Of a stretch of 64,000 bases of DNA, positions 1 through 8,495 are shown one piece after another. The stretch lies in assembly GCF_011764505.1 (NCBI RefSeq), contig NZ_AP022839.1, positions 2,215,001 through 2,279,000 on the forward strand, given 5' to 3'. The notes under the pieces were generated by a model that saw only the letters and a list, made by a program, of their open reading frames with translations, searched no databases and had not been told where the DNA came from. Position 1 is the stretch's first letter, and the number at the start of each line of letters is the position of its first letter. The translations under genes and the position numbers were made by a program. Source of the stretch: Legionella antarctica. Lineage in GTDB: Bacteria > Pseudomonadota > Gammaproteobacteria > Legionellales > Legionellaceae.

Positions 1-72
1 TTCCATAATGTTACAATCAATAGCAAATTTGGGGCTCGGCGATAGTTTCATGAGAACTCTGCTCTTGCTATC

Positions 73-681
73 TTAAATATTATTGCTAAATAGCTTTTCA
101 TGAACAGTCTGTGGTACGTCATTTATTGTCTTTGGCTCACCATCTACACTGAAAAATTTACCATATTGATGGATTTTCATGGTTTCAAGTAAAAGAGTAA
201 ATGGTTCTGGCCTAGCTTCTTTAATGATTAAAATTTTCTGTTCTAAAGCAGGAGATAATGCTGGGTACTTTTTTAGAACTGAGGTTAAACCATTAATGAG
301 CATAGTTTCAAAAAGACCTTCTTGCTTAGGGTGCAAAGAACGCTTCAAAATATGATGTTGTCCTTGTTGGTAATTTTCAGTCTTTATAGTTCCACTATCG
401 AAACGCAGTATTTGCACTGTACTTAATGCAGTTATAATTATGTTAAAGAACTCTTCTTGATGCAAAGCAAACGACTCTTCAGCATATTGTGTGGATAGCG
501 CATTCAATTTATTGCAACATTCTTGGGCTGCTTGTTCAATTTTTTTTGTTAACGTCGTATTGGTAAATCGCTCTTTTGTAACATCTGAATACCAAAATTC
601 ATACCAAAGAGCTTTGCGGTTTCCTTTTGAATCGAGATATTGAAAACTACTTATAAACTGCGCAACAACGTTCTTTAACAT
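73..681 (-). CDS. hypothetical protein, 202 aa
   Basis: I do not recognise this protein. It is soluble in appearance, with no signal peptide or membrane segment, and is mostly helical with a Cys pair near residues 54-55 (QECCNKL). The start ATG follows a purine-rich stretch (AAGAGAAG) at ribosome-binding distance. It is convergent with nothing in the window and lies upstream of two lipoprotein genes on the same strand with a 75-bp gap, so it could share a transcript with them. No function is proposed; confidence refers to it being a real gene. Confidence 0.6.
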   Translation of the reverse strand: MLKNVVAQFISSFQYLDSKGNRKALWYEFWYSDVTKERFTNTTLTKKIEQAAQECCNKLNALSTQYAEESFALHQEEFFNIIITALSTVQILRFDSGTIKTENYQQGQHHILKRSLHPKQEGLFETMLINGLTSVLKKYPALSPALEQKILIIKEARPEPFTLLLETMKIHQYGKFFSVDGEPKTINDVPQTVHEKLFSNNI

Positions 682-755
682 AGGTATTATCTTCTCTTAA
701 AAATAAAAGTGGCCAATGATACCTATCAACTAAATTAAAAACCAGATAGTGGCCA

Positions 756-1010
756 CTATCTATAGGCACGCCCGATCCATTCTCGGCTGTAATAGCCTCC
801 ATCGTAACCACCAAATCCATAATCATTTAATACATAGCCAATCCGTCCATAACCAAGTCTGTAACTTACACCACTCAAACCATCCGAATTAAAATCACGA
901 TATCCTGAATGGATATAATTGTTATGGGCAGTCGTATCGCGGGTATTCGTAACACAACCAGTTAGAAAAAGGAGAGACAAACCTGATAGAGTTATCAATG
1001 TTTTTTTCAT
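756..1010 (-). CDS. small Gly/Tyr-rich lipoprotein, 84 aa
   Basis: The N terminus is a lipoprotein signal: Lys-Lys, a hydrophobic core and the lipobox LTGC at residues 16-19, so the mature protein should begin at Cys19 and be lipid-anchored. The mature part is rich in Gly, Tyr and Arg (for example DYGFGGYDGGYYSREW), with no enzyme motif. An AAGGA ribosome-binding site lies 7 nt before the ATG. The next gene upstream (1188-1637) encodes a longer protein of the same design, with the same lipobox (LTGCVT) and the same ribosome-binding sequence, so the two are tandem paralogues. Function unknown; a cell-envelope role is inference. Confidence 0.72.
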   Translation of the reverse strand: MKKTLITLSGLSLLFLTGCVTNTRDTTAHNNYIHSGYRDFNSDGLSGVSYRLGYGRIGYVLNDYGFGGYDGGYYSREWIGRAYR

Positions 1011-1187
1011 GAGCAGATCCTTGGGTCATTATTGTGTATTAATTATACTTAATTGGATTTATCTTGAGAAATATTCCGTTTTATATTGCTGGGCTTAGCT
1101 AAGATGGAGTGTTGTATTGTTCTTTACTCCCTTAACCCTGCCTTAAGTGATTCGGGTAGGGTTGAAAGCCCTAACTTCCTTAAAATA

Positions 1188-1637
1188 TCATCGGTTAAGT
1201 ACTCTGACACCCTCGTGCCATCTACTCCCCGAATACCACCCATTAGTACCATTATGCCATCTGTCCACTCCTACAGGTCGCCTCCATCTCTTACTATAGG
1301 AGCGTCCGCGGCTATCATAGTCAACAAATTTATCATCACCGCTCCCATAACCTAAACCGTAGTTACTATTTCCATAGTGATACGCATAATCACAATTTCC
1401 ATATTTACAATTCGCATAGTCGCCGTTCCCATAATCATCAGGCCCATAGTTAATCCCATAACCTTTTCCAAAATCAAGCCCATAACTCACCACCCCTAAA
1501 TTACCTGTGGATGAATTTGACCGTTTATATAAATAATCACTATTATAGCCGGAAGAATAGGAGGTTCTCTGAGTAACACAGCCAGTCAAAAATGTTGCAG
1601 GTACCAATATTAATACAGCCATAATGGTTTTGTTCAT
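1188..1637 (-). CDS. Gly/Tyr/Asn-rich lipoprotein, about 149 aa
   Basis: The reading frame is open to 1655, but I place the start at the ATG at 1637 because AAGGA sits 7 nt upstream of it, exactly as in the paralogous gene at 756-1010, and because this gives a standard lipoprotein signal (MNKTIMAVLILVPATF then LTGC). The mature protein has an irregular repeat of Tyr-Gly-Asn units around residues 60-100 (YGNGDY, YGNCDY, YGNSNY) and a basic Trp-rich tail (SKRWRRPVGVDRW). This composition suggests a surface or matrix role rather than catalysis. The opposite-strand frame over its 3' part looks like a shadow. Confidence 0.7.
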   Translation of the reverse strand: MNKTIMAVLILVPATFLTGCVTQRTSYSSGYNSDYLYKRSNSSTGNLGVVSYGLDFGKGYGINYGPDDYGNGDYANCKYGNCDYAYHYGNSNYGLGYGSGDDKFVDYDSRGRSYSKRWRRPVGVDRWHNGTNGWYSGSRWHEGVRVLNR

Positions 1638-1779
1638 GATTACATCCTTGCACATAAGTTAGTTTAATTATACTATATGGGCAATAATTAATCATTTTTA
1701 TTCGTACTTATTACTCTCTAGTGTCTAAAAGTTTTATACCTATCTGATTAAATTTAAGATTTTTCAAAAAAATTCTTTA

Positions 1780-2166
1780 TTATGAGATAAAGTGGTTATC
1801 AGTAACAGGCAAGGGTTCGTCAGCTCGATACCCACCTGCCAACTCCTGGTATAGACTTACAATAGTGATTAATTGCAATAGCTTATCCTCATTAAGAGTG
1901 ATATTGATCCTGTCTAAAATAATTTTAGCTTTTAACATATCCACATAGTTTTGAATTCCTTGCTTATACAAACGACGATTTAATTCATAAGATTTTGCCA
2001 AGTAATGCTGCGCCTCTTGAGTTTGTTTCAGTTTGTTTGTAAAACGTTCATTTGCGGATAAAGCATTAGTAGTATCACGTAAAGCCTTTTGAAGCGTATC
2101 TACATAGTTAAAATAAGAAACTTTATCCAATCCTCTTGCATTTGCAATTTCACCCAATACCGACAT
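1780..2166 (-). pseudogene. outer-membrane efflux protein (TolC/OMF family), C-terminal remnant
   Basis: The 128 residues match the last third of outer-membrane efflux factors: the helical stretch with LNRRLYKQGIQNYVDMLKA corresponds to the conserved RY..G...Y.DVL.A block, and SLYQELAGGY is the usual 'LYKALGGGW' C-terminal motif. Whole family members are about 450-500 aa, so the first two thirds are missing. In-frame stops lie just upstream (between 2166 and the IS3 end at 2223), so the fragment is not simply cut by the IS; it had already decayed or was rearranged. Not expected to be functional. Confidence 0.7.
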
Positions 2167-2488
2167 TTTAAAGTTGTCTAGATCAACTTATATCTATAGT
2201 ATGCTTATATGTTTAAGAATGGTGATATGGGTCCGCATGTCTGGAACAAAATTAAGGAAAAATAAGAGCTATTCATCCATCATTTATAGTTAAAAATTCA
2301 CTCAAATTAACCTATTTAAACCTACTCAATACCGTATGAATAGTGATTGCTACTACGAATTGTCTTAGGTCATTTTACCACAACTCTATCAGAATGACTT
2401 ATCCACAAGTCCACAGGTCAGGAGAGCTTCACTTTCTCGTATAGGCCTGTGGGCCTTGTGGGTAAGTCATGACGCTCTCATTTAGGGT

Positions 2489-3334
2489 TTATGGTCTTTT
2501 CCGGCCATAATACACCTCTGCGGGCGTTAAATAATTAAAGGACTGGTGAAGCCTTCGGTTATTATAATACTCAAAATACTCCGTTAAGGCCAGCTCAACC
2601 TCTTCAATTGTATCAAAATCATACCGGTAGATTTTTTCTTGCTTAACACTACGCCACAATCGCTCGATAAATATATTATCTAAATAACGTCCTCGCCCAT
2701 CCATGCTGATAGAAATGTGGTGAGATTTTAGCGTATTTATCCAATCTTTTGAGGTAAATTGAGAACCCTGATCCGTGTTAAAGATCTCACAACGCGAATG
2801 CAGCAAAGCGTTTCTAAGCGCCTCAATACAAAATTCAGCCTCCATAGTAGGTGAAATAGCCCATCCAATCACATAACGACTATACCAGTCCATAATAGCT
2901 ACTAAATACACATGCTTTCCTTTCATGCGGATGTAGGTGATATCTGCGGCCCAAACCTGATTTGGTTTGGTGATATCCACCTCTTTTAATAAATAAGGGA
3001 ACACCTCATGCTCCTTATTGGGAACGCTTGTATTTGGCTTTGGGTAAACAGTCGATAACCCCATCATTTCCATCAACTTTTTTACTCGACGTTTACCAAC
3101 AGGATAGCCTACTTCTTTTGACAGCCATCTTGCCCGCTTAATTTTACCTTCACATGGATACTGCAGATAGTGCTCATCAAGTAGCGCCATAAGCGCTTCA
3201 TCTTCGACAGAAATGGGCTTGGCACTATAATAATAACTTGAAACAGGCAAGTCTAATAGCAAGCATTGTTCACGAATGGTGAGCTCGGCAAGAGGATCAA
3301 TCATGACGCGCTTTTCATCCAGACTAAAGTTCAT
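2489..3334 (-). CDS. IS3-family transposase OrfB (DDE integrase), copy 1
   Basis: This is the 281-residue catalytic subunit. An HTH-like N-terminal part precedes an rve integrase core with the DDE triad visible as D131 (AADITYI), D188 (NTDQGSQF) and E224 (FIERLWRS), giving D(56)D(35)E spacing. It overlaps orfA by 11 nt. Relative to orfA its frame is +1 (equivalently -2) rather than the -1 usual in this family, and a run of nine A residues sits at the overlap, so an OrfAB fusion would need slippage there. Protein identical to that of copy 2. Confidence 0.93.
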   Translation of the reverse strand: MNFSLDEKRVMIDPLAELTIREQCLLLDLPVSSYYYSAKPISVEDEALMALLDEHYLQYPCEGKIKRARWLSKEVGYPVGKRRVKKLMEMMGLSTVYPKPNTSVPNKEHEVFPYLLKEVDITKPNQVWAADITYIRMKGKHVYLVAIMDWYSRYVIGWAISPTMEAEFCIEALRNALLHSRCEIFNTDQGSQFTSKDWINTLKSHHISISMDGRGRYLDNIFIERLWRSVKQEKIYRYDFDTIEEVELALTEYFEYYNNRRLHQSFNYLTPAEVYYGRKRP

Positions 3335-3608
3335 GCTTTTTTTTTAGCCAAGATAGCTGCGCTTGAAGTCGACCAATTTCTTGATATAATGCCTCAACAA
3401 GCTGCTCTTGGGACTTGGCTTCTTTTTCATTAGCCCCAGAGAATAAATCGTTAATGGCTTTGATGGCCGATTGCTTCCAAGTTTTTACCTGCGTTGCGTG
3501 AACACCGTATTCACTGGTAATTTGCGCTTGTGTGAGTTTCCCCTCAATCGCAGCTAGCGTTATTTTTGCCTTCTTGGCCGCCGTATAATAAGCTCGCTTT
3601 TTAGACAT
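3324..3608 (-). CDS. IS3-family transposase OrfA (HTH), copy 1
   Basis: This is a 94-residue DNA-binding subunit. The helix-turn-helix lies around residues 25-50 (TQAQITSEYGVHATQVKTW) and a leucine-zipper-like helix occupies the C terminus (LVEALYQEIGRLQAQLSWL). An AGAGGAG ribosome-binding site precedes the ATG. It binds the IS ends and pairs with OrfB for transposition. Identical to the copy at 36041-36325. Confidence 0.92.
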   Translation of the reverse strand: MSKKRAYYTAAKKAKITLAAIEGKLTQAQITSEYGVHATQVKTWKQSAIKAINDLFSGANEKEAKSQEQLVEALYQEIGRLQAQLSWLKKKHEL

Positions 3609-3685
3609 TTTATTCTCCTCTTTGTATTAAGAAGAATAGCTCTTAAAAAACCTTTTTTTGTGTCCAGAAAACCGCGCCTATATTA

Positions 3686-3806
3686 CAACAACCTTTTGCC
3701 CGTCAACTGTGCCCTCATTAAAAACATGGAGGTAGTCTTTTTCAGGAATCGTCCTAAATAATGATGGCTGCGACATGTTCATAGCAGTACTCATAGATGA
3801 ATGCAT
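3686..3806 (-). pseudogene. 5' end of an unidentified gene truncated by IS3
   Basis: An open frame reading away from the IS boundary starts at ATG 3806 (or ATG 3794) and runs into the IS3 end after about 40 codons. It includes SLFRTIPEKDYLHVFNEGTV. The style resembles N termini of small antitoxin/regulator proteins of the Xre-MbcA-ParS type, but that is a weak impression only. The rest of the gene is not on the other side of the IS, where an efflux remnant lies instead. The upstream sequence is AT-rich and could hold its promoter. Confidence 0.45.
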
Positions 3807-4005
3807 TTATACCTACTTAAAATAATGGCGTTTATACACGATTTAACCATGAATATACCATATTTTTACCTTGTTATGTAAAGTATAGCCTATATTTTTT
3901 CTAAAGCAGCCGAGCACTTTTAATTCAGTAATCCCTCATTCGCTATAAACGTAGCTTTTCTAAGATTGAAAAAAATACCAAAATAAGCGATAGTGCCGTT
4001 AAGAA

Positions 4006-4060
4006 AACCCACCAAGGCTATGTTCAGAGAGTATCCTCAAACCGGTGGGTTACTTTTTTA
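4006..4060. terminator. hairpin with T-run, probable terminator
   Basis: AACCCACC (4006-4013) pairs with GGTGGGTT (4044-4051) and is followed by a TTTTTT run at 4054-4059. The 30-nt loop is long for a simple intrinsic terminator, so it may be part of a larger structured RNA or a decayed repeat. It lies in a 700-bp stretch (3807-4502) without intact genes, which also holds a tRNA 3' fragment and an IS30 remnant. Confidence 0.4.
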
Positions 4061-4232
4061 AGGTGTTAAAAAGTACAGATCTATTGGGTTCAACTAAAGA
4101 TTAAGCATCGTTCTATTTCGTATCTTTTCGTAACTCTTCAAATAAGGTATCATACCCTACGTTGGGTAAGATCTTGGGTAAGATTTGAGTCCTTATTATT
4201 TATATTATTTAAAATCAAAGTGTTGCGGCAAT

Positions 4233-4256
4233 GTTCGATTCCGGCCCTGGGCACCA
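4233..4256 (+). other. tRNA 3'-end fragment, attachment-site-like
   Basis: The 24-nt stretch beginning GTTCGATTCC and ending CCTGGGCACCA has the T-loop, T-stem 3' strand, acceptor 3' strand and encoded CCA of a tRNA, but the sequence before it does not fold into the rest of a tRNA. Such isolated tRNA tails are typical of the att site left at the far end of an integrated island. The implied acceptor 5' strand (GCCCAGG) and T-stem (GCCGG/CCGGC) would fit a leucine tRNA; this identification is inference. No integrase gene and no second copy is visible in the window. Confidence 0.55.
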
Positions 4257-4326
4257 ATTAAATCAATGAGTTACAGCGCAGTTAATAAGGCGAATTTTAA
4301 CTCCAAATGCGACAATCATTTTTATA

Positions 4327-4452
4327 TTACTGTATAAACAGTTCATTGGGCGTTTTATAACCGATACACTTTCTAGGACACCGGTTCATTTTGGCTGCTA
4401 TTACATCAAGTTCATCTTGTGTTATTAGGTTAATTCTAGCATTTTTTGGTAA
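4327..4452 (-). pseudogene. IS30-family transposase, C-terminal remnant
   Basis: About 41 codons read like the end of an IS30-type transposase: an aspartate/glutamate-rich segment (LITQDELDVIAAKMN) followed by RCPRKCIGYKTPNELF, matching the family hallmark 'NRPRKRLGYKTPNEVF'. A stop follows at 4327-4329. Nothing of the catalytic core remains, so this is a dead fragment between the tRNA tail and the gene at 4503. Confidence 0.7.
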
Positions 4453-4502
4453 GTATAGTTGCTACATACTGCTAACGTCTAATTCCATAAGGTATACAAT
4501 TA

Positions 4503-5135
4503 ATGTCTGTTGATAAAATAATTTGTGTGGGAAAAAATTATCTTGATCATGCCAAAGAGCTTGGAGATGCAGTCCCAGAAAAACCCGTATTGTTTCTAAA
4601 GCCAGCAAGTGTTCTTAAACAAGCTTCCAATTGGGGTGAACAAATCCATCTTGACTTTCCTTTTGAAGACACTGCGGTGCAGCCCGAGTGCGAAATTGTG
4701 TTACGCATGGCTAATGATGGGTATAGAATGACTTCTGAAGAAGCTAAAAGCGCTGTTTCAGACATTACTCTTGGTCTAGAGATGACTTTAAGAACACGCC
4801 AATCTGAACTAAAAAAACAAGGCCATCCCTGGACTACAGCAAAAGTATTTAAAGATGCTGCTATTCTTGGTCCATGGATTCCCTATAATCAATTTAATGA
4901 CTATATGGAGACTGAATTTCAGTTGCTTATTGACGGCACTCCTCGGCAATGTGCTAAAGGGGCAGACATGATGATGAAACCAGAAGATTTGATAGTTTAT
5001 ATTAGCCAATTTTTCCCTTTAAAATCAGGGGATGTTATTTATACAGGAACTCCAGCAGGAGTGACTTCAATATCAAGAAACACTACTGCTGAAGTACGCT
5101 GGCACAATTATTCCTACAGTGTAAAATGGGAGTAG
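4503..5135 (+). CDS. fumarylacetoacetate hydrolase (FAH) family protein, 210 aa
   Basis: The protein spans the whole FAH fold at the size of FAHD1/YcgM enzymes, which hydrolyse acylpyruvates or decarboxylate oxaloacetate with Mg2+. Visible family motifs are the N-terminal IICVGKNYLDHAKELG, the metal-ligand pair E62 and E64 (PECEIV), KVFKDAAILGPW and the C-terminal GDVIYTGTPAGV. The third ligand, usually Asp in 'GxDxTxRD', reads as E93 in GLEMTLRTRQ. Intergenic remnants flank it on both sides, so it appears monocistronic. Substrate cannot be assigned from sequence alone. Confidence 0.85.
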   Translation: MSVDKIICVGKNYLDHAKELGDAVPEKPVLFLKPASVLKQASNWGEQIHLDFPFEDTAVQPECEIVLRMANDGYRMTSEEAKSAVSDITLGLEMTLRTRQSELKKQGHPWTTAKVFKDAAILGPWIPYNQFNDYMETEFQLLIDGTPRQCAKGADMMMKPEDLIVYISQFFPLKSGDVIYTGTPAGVTSISRNTTAEVRWHNYSYSVKWE

Positions 5136-5246
5136 TGCATCAATGATGCATTATTTGACCTGGAGGCCACAAAAATATTTTAAGATAAGAAAATCGCTTC
5201 TAAGTGAAGTTGGGCCGATAAACGACAGGTTTGTCAGGTAGTAGTT

Positions 5247-6051
5247 TCATGATTTACCATATCGATTTAATGCGTACTCCCCCATATTTCTAGCGATTTC
5301 TCCTTCAGCAAAGAATACTTTTCCGGTGATTTCTTTCTGTAATAACACTGCTTCCTCCTCATCATGTGTCCGAACGATAATTTCTATTTCTGGATTAAGT
5401 TGATACGCACATCGAATCATTTTTCTTACATGGACAGTATCTGATATGGCAATCATGAGCATACTGGCATGAGTTATATGGGCTTGAATCAGTACGGCTG
5501 GTTTGGATGCATCTCCATACACTGCATGAGCACCGGCGGTTCGCAGATCCATGATTAGTTCCCGATTATCATCAACCACAACATAAGGAATGGCTTTTTC
5601 AGATAGCAAATAAGTAATATGCTTTCCCACGCGACCATACCCTACCAAAACCACTTGTCCTGACAGATACTCTTCTTTAGTTGTCATCGGTAATTCAGCC
5701 AATGGATCGTCTGATCGTTCAAGAAAACTAACTAATTGTGGATGAGATCTCATCCAGATAAGAATAGGATTTATGAGTTTAAATATGAGAGGATTAACGG
5801 CTATTGATATCAACGCGCCTGCAAGAATAAAGCTTTGCCCTTCTTGTGGAAGCATTTTTAAACGTACCCCTAGCTCAGCAAGGATAAATGAAAACTCACC
5901 AATTTGTGCCAGACTTGCAGACACGATTAGTGCTGATTGTATTGGATAGCGAAAAGCAAGAACAAGCACAAAAGCTGCGATTGACTTTCCTATAATGATA
6001 ATACCTATTACGGTTAAAATTTGTAATGGTTGCTCAACCAATACAGAGGGA
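5247..6051 (-). pseudogene. CPA2 cation:proton antiporter (YbaL/KefB type), C-terminal fragment
   Basis: The frame is open from the IS21 boundary at 6051; a TTG at 6041 is not a real start. Remaining parts are the last membrane helices of the Na_H exchanger domain (IIIIGKSIAAFVLVLAFRY and SASLAQIGEFSFILAELG, typical of YbaL/KefB) and a complete TrkA-N NAD-binding domain with VVLVGYGRVGKH and VVDDNRELI. Roughly the first half of a protein normally around 550-600 aa is missing and is not found beyond the IS element. Potassium or proton antiport is therefore lost; a translated stub would lack the transport pore. Confidence 0.85.
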
Positions 6052-6199
6052 TGTCATGGGCCACGATTACTAGCCCACTAAAGGTCGGGTTTGGCCACGA
6101 TTAATGGCCCACTCCATGGCCATCTCTGAGTCCCACTTTGAGTAGCAAATAAACAGTGTTAGTTTGGTCATTACCAATAACTAACGGATTTGTTATGAG

Positions 6200-7747
6200 A
6201 TGAGGATTAAAACAATGGCAGAAATTAGAGAGGTGCTATATCAGCACAAAAAAGGGATGACTCAACGCAATATTGAAAAGTCTCTAAGCGTTTCACGAAT
6301 GAGCATACGCAAGTACGTTTCAATGGCCAAGGATTTGGGTTATCAGGAGGATATTTCCAATGATGAGCTCGAAGTTATCGCTTTGCAGATACATAATAAA
6401 ATCGTTAATACTACAGCCAACAACAGACCCAATAAATCAGAAAAAGAACTTGAGGCGCATCACGAAAAAATAGCATCACTCCTCACTGAGAAGTGGATTA
6501 CCCATATGCAGATACACCGAATTTTAAGCGATAATGGTCTTGTTAGCAGTCGAAGAAGTCTTAGTCGTTATATTGAACGTCATTTCCCCTCGTTGCCTAA
6601 GGCTACGGTACATTTGTTAACAAAGCCTGGGCATGAAGCACAAGTTGACTATGCGTTTGTTGGGTTTATCAATAATAAAAAAACATACGCTTTTATTATG
6701 ACGTTATCACATAGTCGGTATCGATATGTTGAGTTTGTACATTCTCAAAATCAGCAATCATGGGCGCAAAGCCATATCAATGCCTTTCATTTTTTTGGAG
6801 GCGTGCCCAACTGCATTCTTTTAGACAATTTGAAATCGGGAATTATTAAAGCACATATTTATGATCCAACGGTCAATGAAACCTATGCAGAGTTATCTCG
6901 CTTTTATGACTTTATAGCCGATCCGGCGAAGGCTCGAACGCCCGAGCACAAGGGGAAGGTTGAGCGTAGTGTTCAATTGGTAAAAGAACAGGTTATCGCG
7001 GGGATAACCTATGATGATTTGGCCTCGATGAACGCCTTTGCACGTGATTGGTGCGCTAATAAGGTATCGCACGTCATCTGCAGTACCACTGGTGAAAAGC
7101 CAATTGACGTATTTAAAAATGAAGAATTTAATTTATTAAACCCACTGCCAGCAGGCGCTTTTGATATGCCCATTTGGATGGATGCTCAAGTTCATCGTGA
7201 CCATCATTTTGTTGTTGCTGGTAATTTTTATTCTGTGCCAACGATACATATCGGGACAAAGGTTAAAATTAGAGTTGGCTTGAAGACCGTTCAGGCCTAT
7301 GTGAATCATGCTTTGATTAAGACCCATATTCGTAACTACGGGCGTGGACAGTGGGAAACGGATCCCAATGACTACCATAATTCTGCAAAGTATTACTTAG
7401 AAAATACTGCTGGCGTTTGTATTGAAGCGGCCAAAGCAATTGGTCAGGCAACGGAGGAAATGGTCACAAAGGTACTGGCTGAAGGCTCTAGAACGAGCTT
7501 AAGAAAAGCCCAGGCTATCATCCGCTTGGTTGAGGAATACGGTAATGAGCGCCTTGAAAATGCATGTTTACGCGCGATTTTATTTGATAATTATACTCAT
7601 CAATCATTGAAAAAAATCCTCACGGAAGGCCTGGATAAAAAAGACACGAGAACATTCTCCACTAAGCGCTCGGCCAATCATGAGAACTTTGCCTATATTC
7701 GCGCAGCAAGTGATTACAGCTCAACGATGGAGGCTCATTATGAGTGA
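6200..7747 (+). CDS. istA: IS21 transposase IstA, copy 1
   Basis: This is a 515-residue transposase. An N-terminal helix-turn-helix (TQRNIEKSLSVSRMSIRKYV, residues 21-40) is followed by an rve core with D150 (AQVDYAFV), D209 (ILLDNLKSG) and E255 (KGKVERSV), the DDE triad. The C-terminal Mu-transposase-like domain follows. IstA cuts and joins the IS ends; it acts with IstB, whose start codon it overlaps by 8 nt. Confidence 0.95.
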   Translation: MRIKTMAEIREVLYQHKKGMTQRNIEKSLSVSRMSIRKYVSMAKDLGYQEDISNDELEVIALQIHNKIVNTTANNRPNKSEKELEAHHEKIASLLTEKWITHMQIHRILSDNGLVSSRRSLSRYIERHFPSLPKATVHLLTKPGHEAQVDYAFVGFINNKKTYAFIMTLSHSRYRYVEFVHSQNQQSWAQSHINAFHFFGGVPNCILLDNLKSGIIKAHIYDPTVNETYAELSRFYDFIADPAKARTPEHKGKVERSVQLVKEQVIAGITYDDLASMNAFARDWCANKVSHVICSTTGEKPIDVFKNEEFNLLNPLPAGAFDMPIWMDAQVHRDHHFVVAGNFYSVPTIHIGTKVKIRVGLKTVQAYVNHALIKTHIRNYGRGQWETDPNDYHNSAKYYLENTAGVCIEAAKAIGQATEEMVTKVLAEGSRTSLRKAQAIIRLVEEYGNERLENACLRAILFDNYTHQSLKKILTEGLDKKDTRTFSTKRSANHENFAYIRAASDYSSTMEAHYE

Positions 7748-8495
7748 TATCAATATGTTAGAGCTTGCAAAAAAACTACGTTTGACAGGGATCCCAGACA
7801 CACTGCTAGCAAGAGTAGAACAGGCTCGCGCAGCGTCCCTCTCTTATGAAGAGTTGCTCTCAATGTTGTTTCAGGATGAGGATGAGGCTCGTCAACAAAA
7901 ATTGCTTGCTGGGCGTGTAAGGCAAGCTCGATTTGAGGAGCCTCAGTGTTTTGAAAATTTTGAACTGGCTCGATATTCAACACAAGTCACACAAGCCATC
8001 CGCACCCTGATGACAGGGAAGTTTATCAAAGAAAAAAACCATGTCATCATCATGGGACCTGTTGGCACCGGAAAGACTCACCTGGCTCAAGCCCTGGGTC
8101 TAATGGCATGTCAACGACATAAAAAAGTCTGCTTTATAAGAGCGAATGAACTGTTAAATCAGTTCCACCAAGCAAGAGCGGATGAAACATGGACTGCGCT
8201 TTTTAAACGTTACTCACGATACGATGTGCTTATTTTAGATGACTTCGGGCTGAAAGCATTATCGCCAGAACAGTCCACTGATCTGTATGATTTAATAGCA
8301 GCTATCCATGTAAACTCTATGCTAATTATAACTACTAACCGTAAAATAGAAGGATGGATGGAGCTATTTTATGATCCGGTTATGGCAAACGCAGCATTAG
8401 ATCGTATCGTAAATAAAGCTTATCGAATTGTTCTTGATGGGGAGTCATACAGGAAAAAATTTATACCGAAATTTAATTTAGTAGATGACAAGTGA
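7740..8495 (+). CDS. istB: IS21 helper ATPase IstB, copy 1
   Basis: The start is taken as ATG 7740, because GGAGG lies 7 nt upstream and overlap with the end of istA (ATGAGTGA) is typical of IS21; this gives 251 aa, the normal IstB length, whereas the upstream ATG at 7680 would add a non-conserved tail. It is a DnaC-like AAA+ ATPase with Walker A GPVGTGKT (106-113) and Walker B LILDD (164-168). It helps IstA in target choice. Confidence 0.95.
   Translation: MSDINMLELAKKLRLTGIPDTLLARVEQARAASLSYEELLSMLFQDEDEARQQKLLAGRVRQARFEEPQCFENFELARYSTQVTQAIRTLMTGKFIKEKNHVIIMGPVGTGKTHLAQALGLMACQRHKKVCFIRANELLNQFHQARADETWTALFKRYSRYDVLILDDFGLKALSPEQSTDLYDLIAAIHVNSMLIITTNRKIEGWMELFYDPVMANAALDRIVNKAYRIVLDGESYRKKFIPKFNLVDDK

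Larger units (their letters stand above)
2223..3685 (-). mobile_element. IS3-family insertion sequence, copy 1 (1463 bp)
   Basis: The boundaries come from comparison with the inverted copy at 35964-37426; both are 1463 bp. The ends are imperfect inverted repeats (TAATATAGGCGCGG at the orfA end and TGATATGGGTCCGC at the orfB end, each followed by TCTGGA after a few bases). It carries orfA and orfB. The flanking triplets differ (tgg at 2220-2222, caa at 3686-3688), so there is no target duplication, unlike copy 2. The left flank is an efflux-gene remnant and the right flank is the start of a different gene, suggesting that this copy is a recombination product. Confidence 0.9.

Noticed and set aside
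1086..1355. Plus-strand 89-codon frame opposite the second lipoprotein gene
   Set aside because: It lies mostly antisense to a clear lipoprotein gene, has no ribosome-binding site and an arbitrary composition.
5136..5160. Terminator after the FAH-family gene
   Set aside because: TGCATCA-A-TGATGCA has a single-base loop and only a weak T-tract, so a functional hairpin is doubtful.
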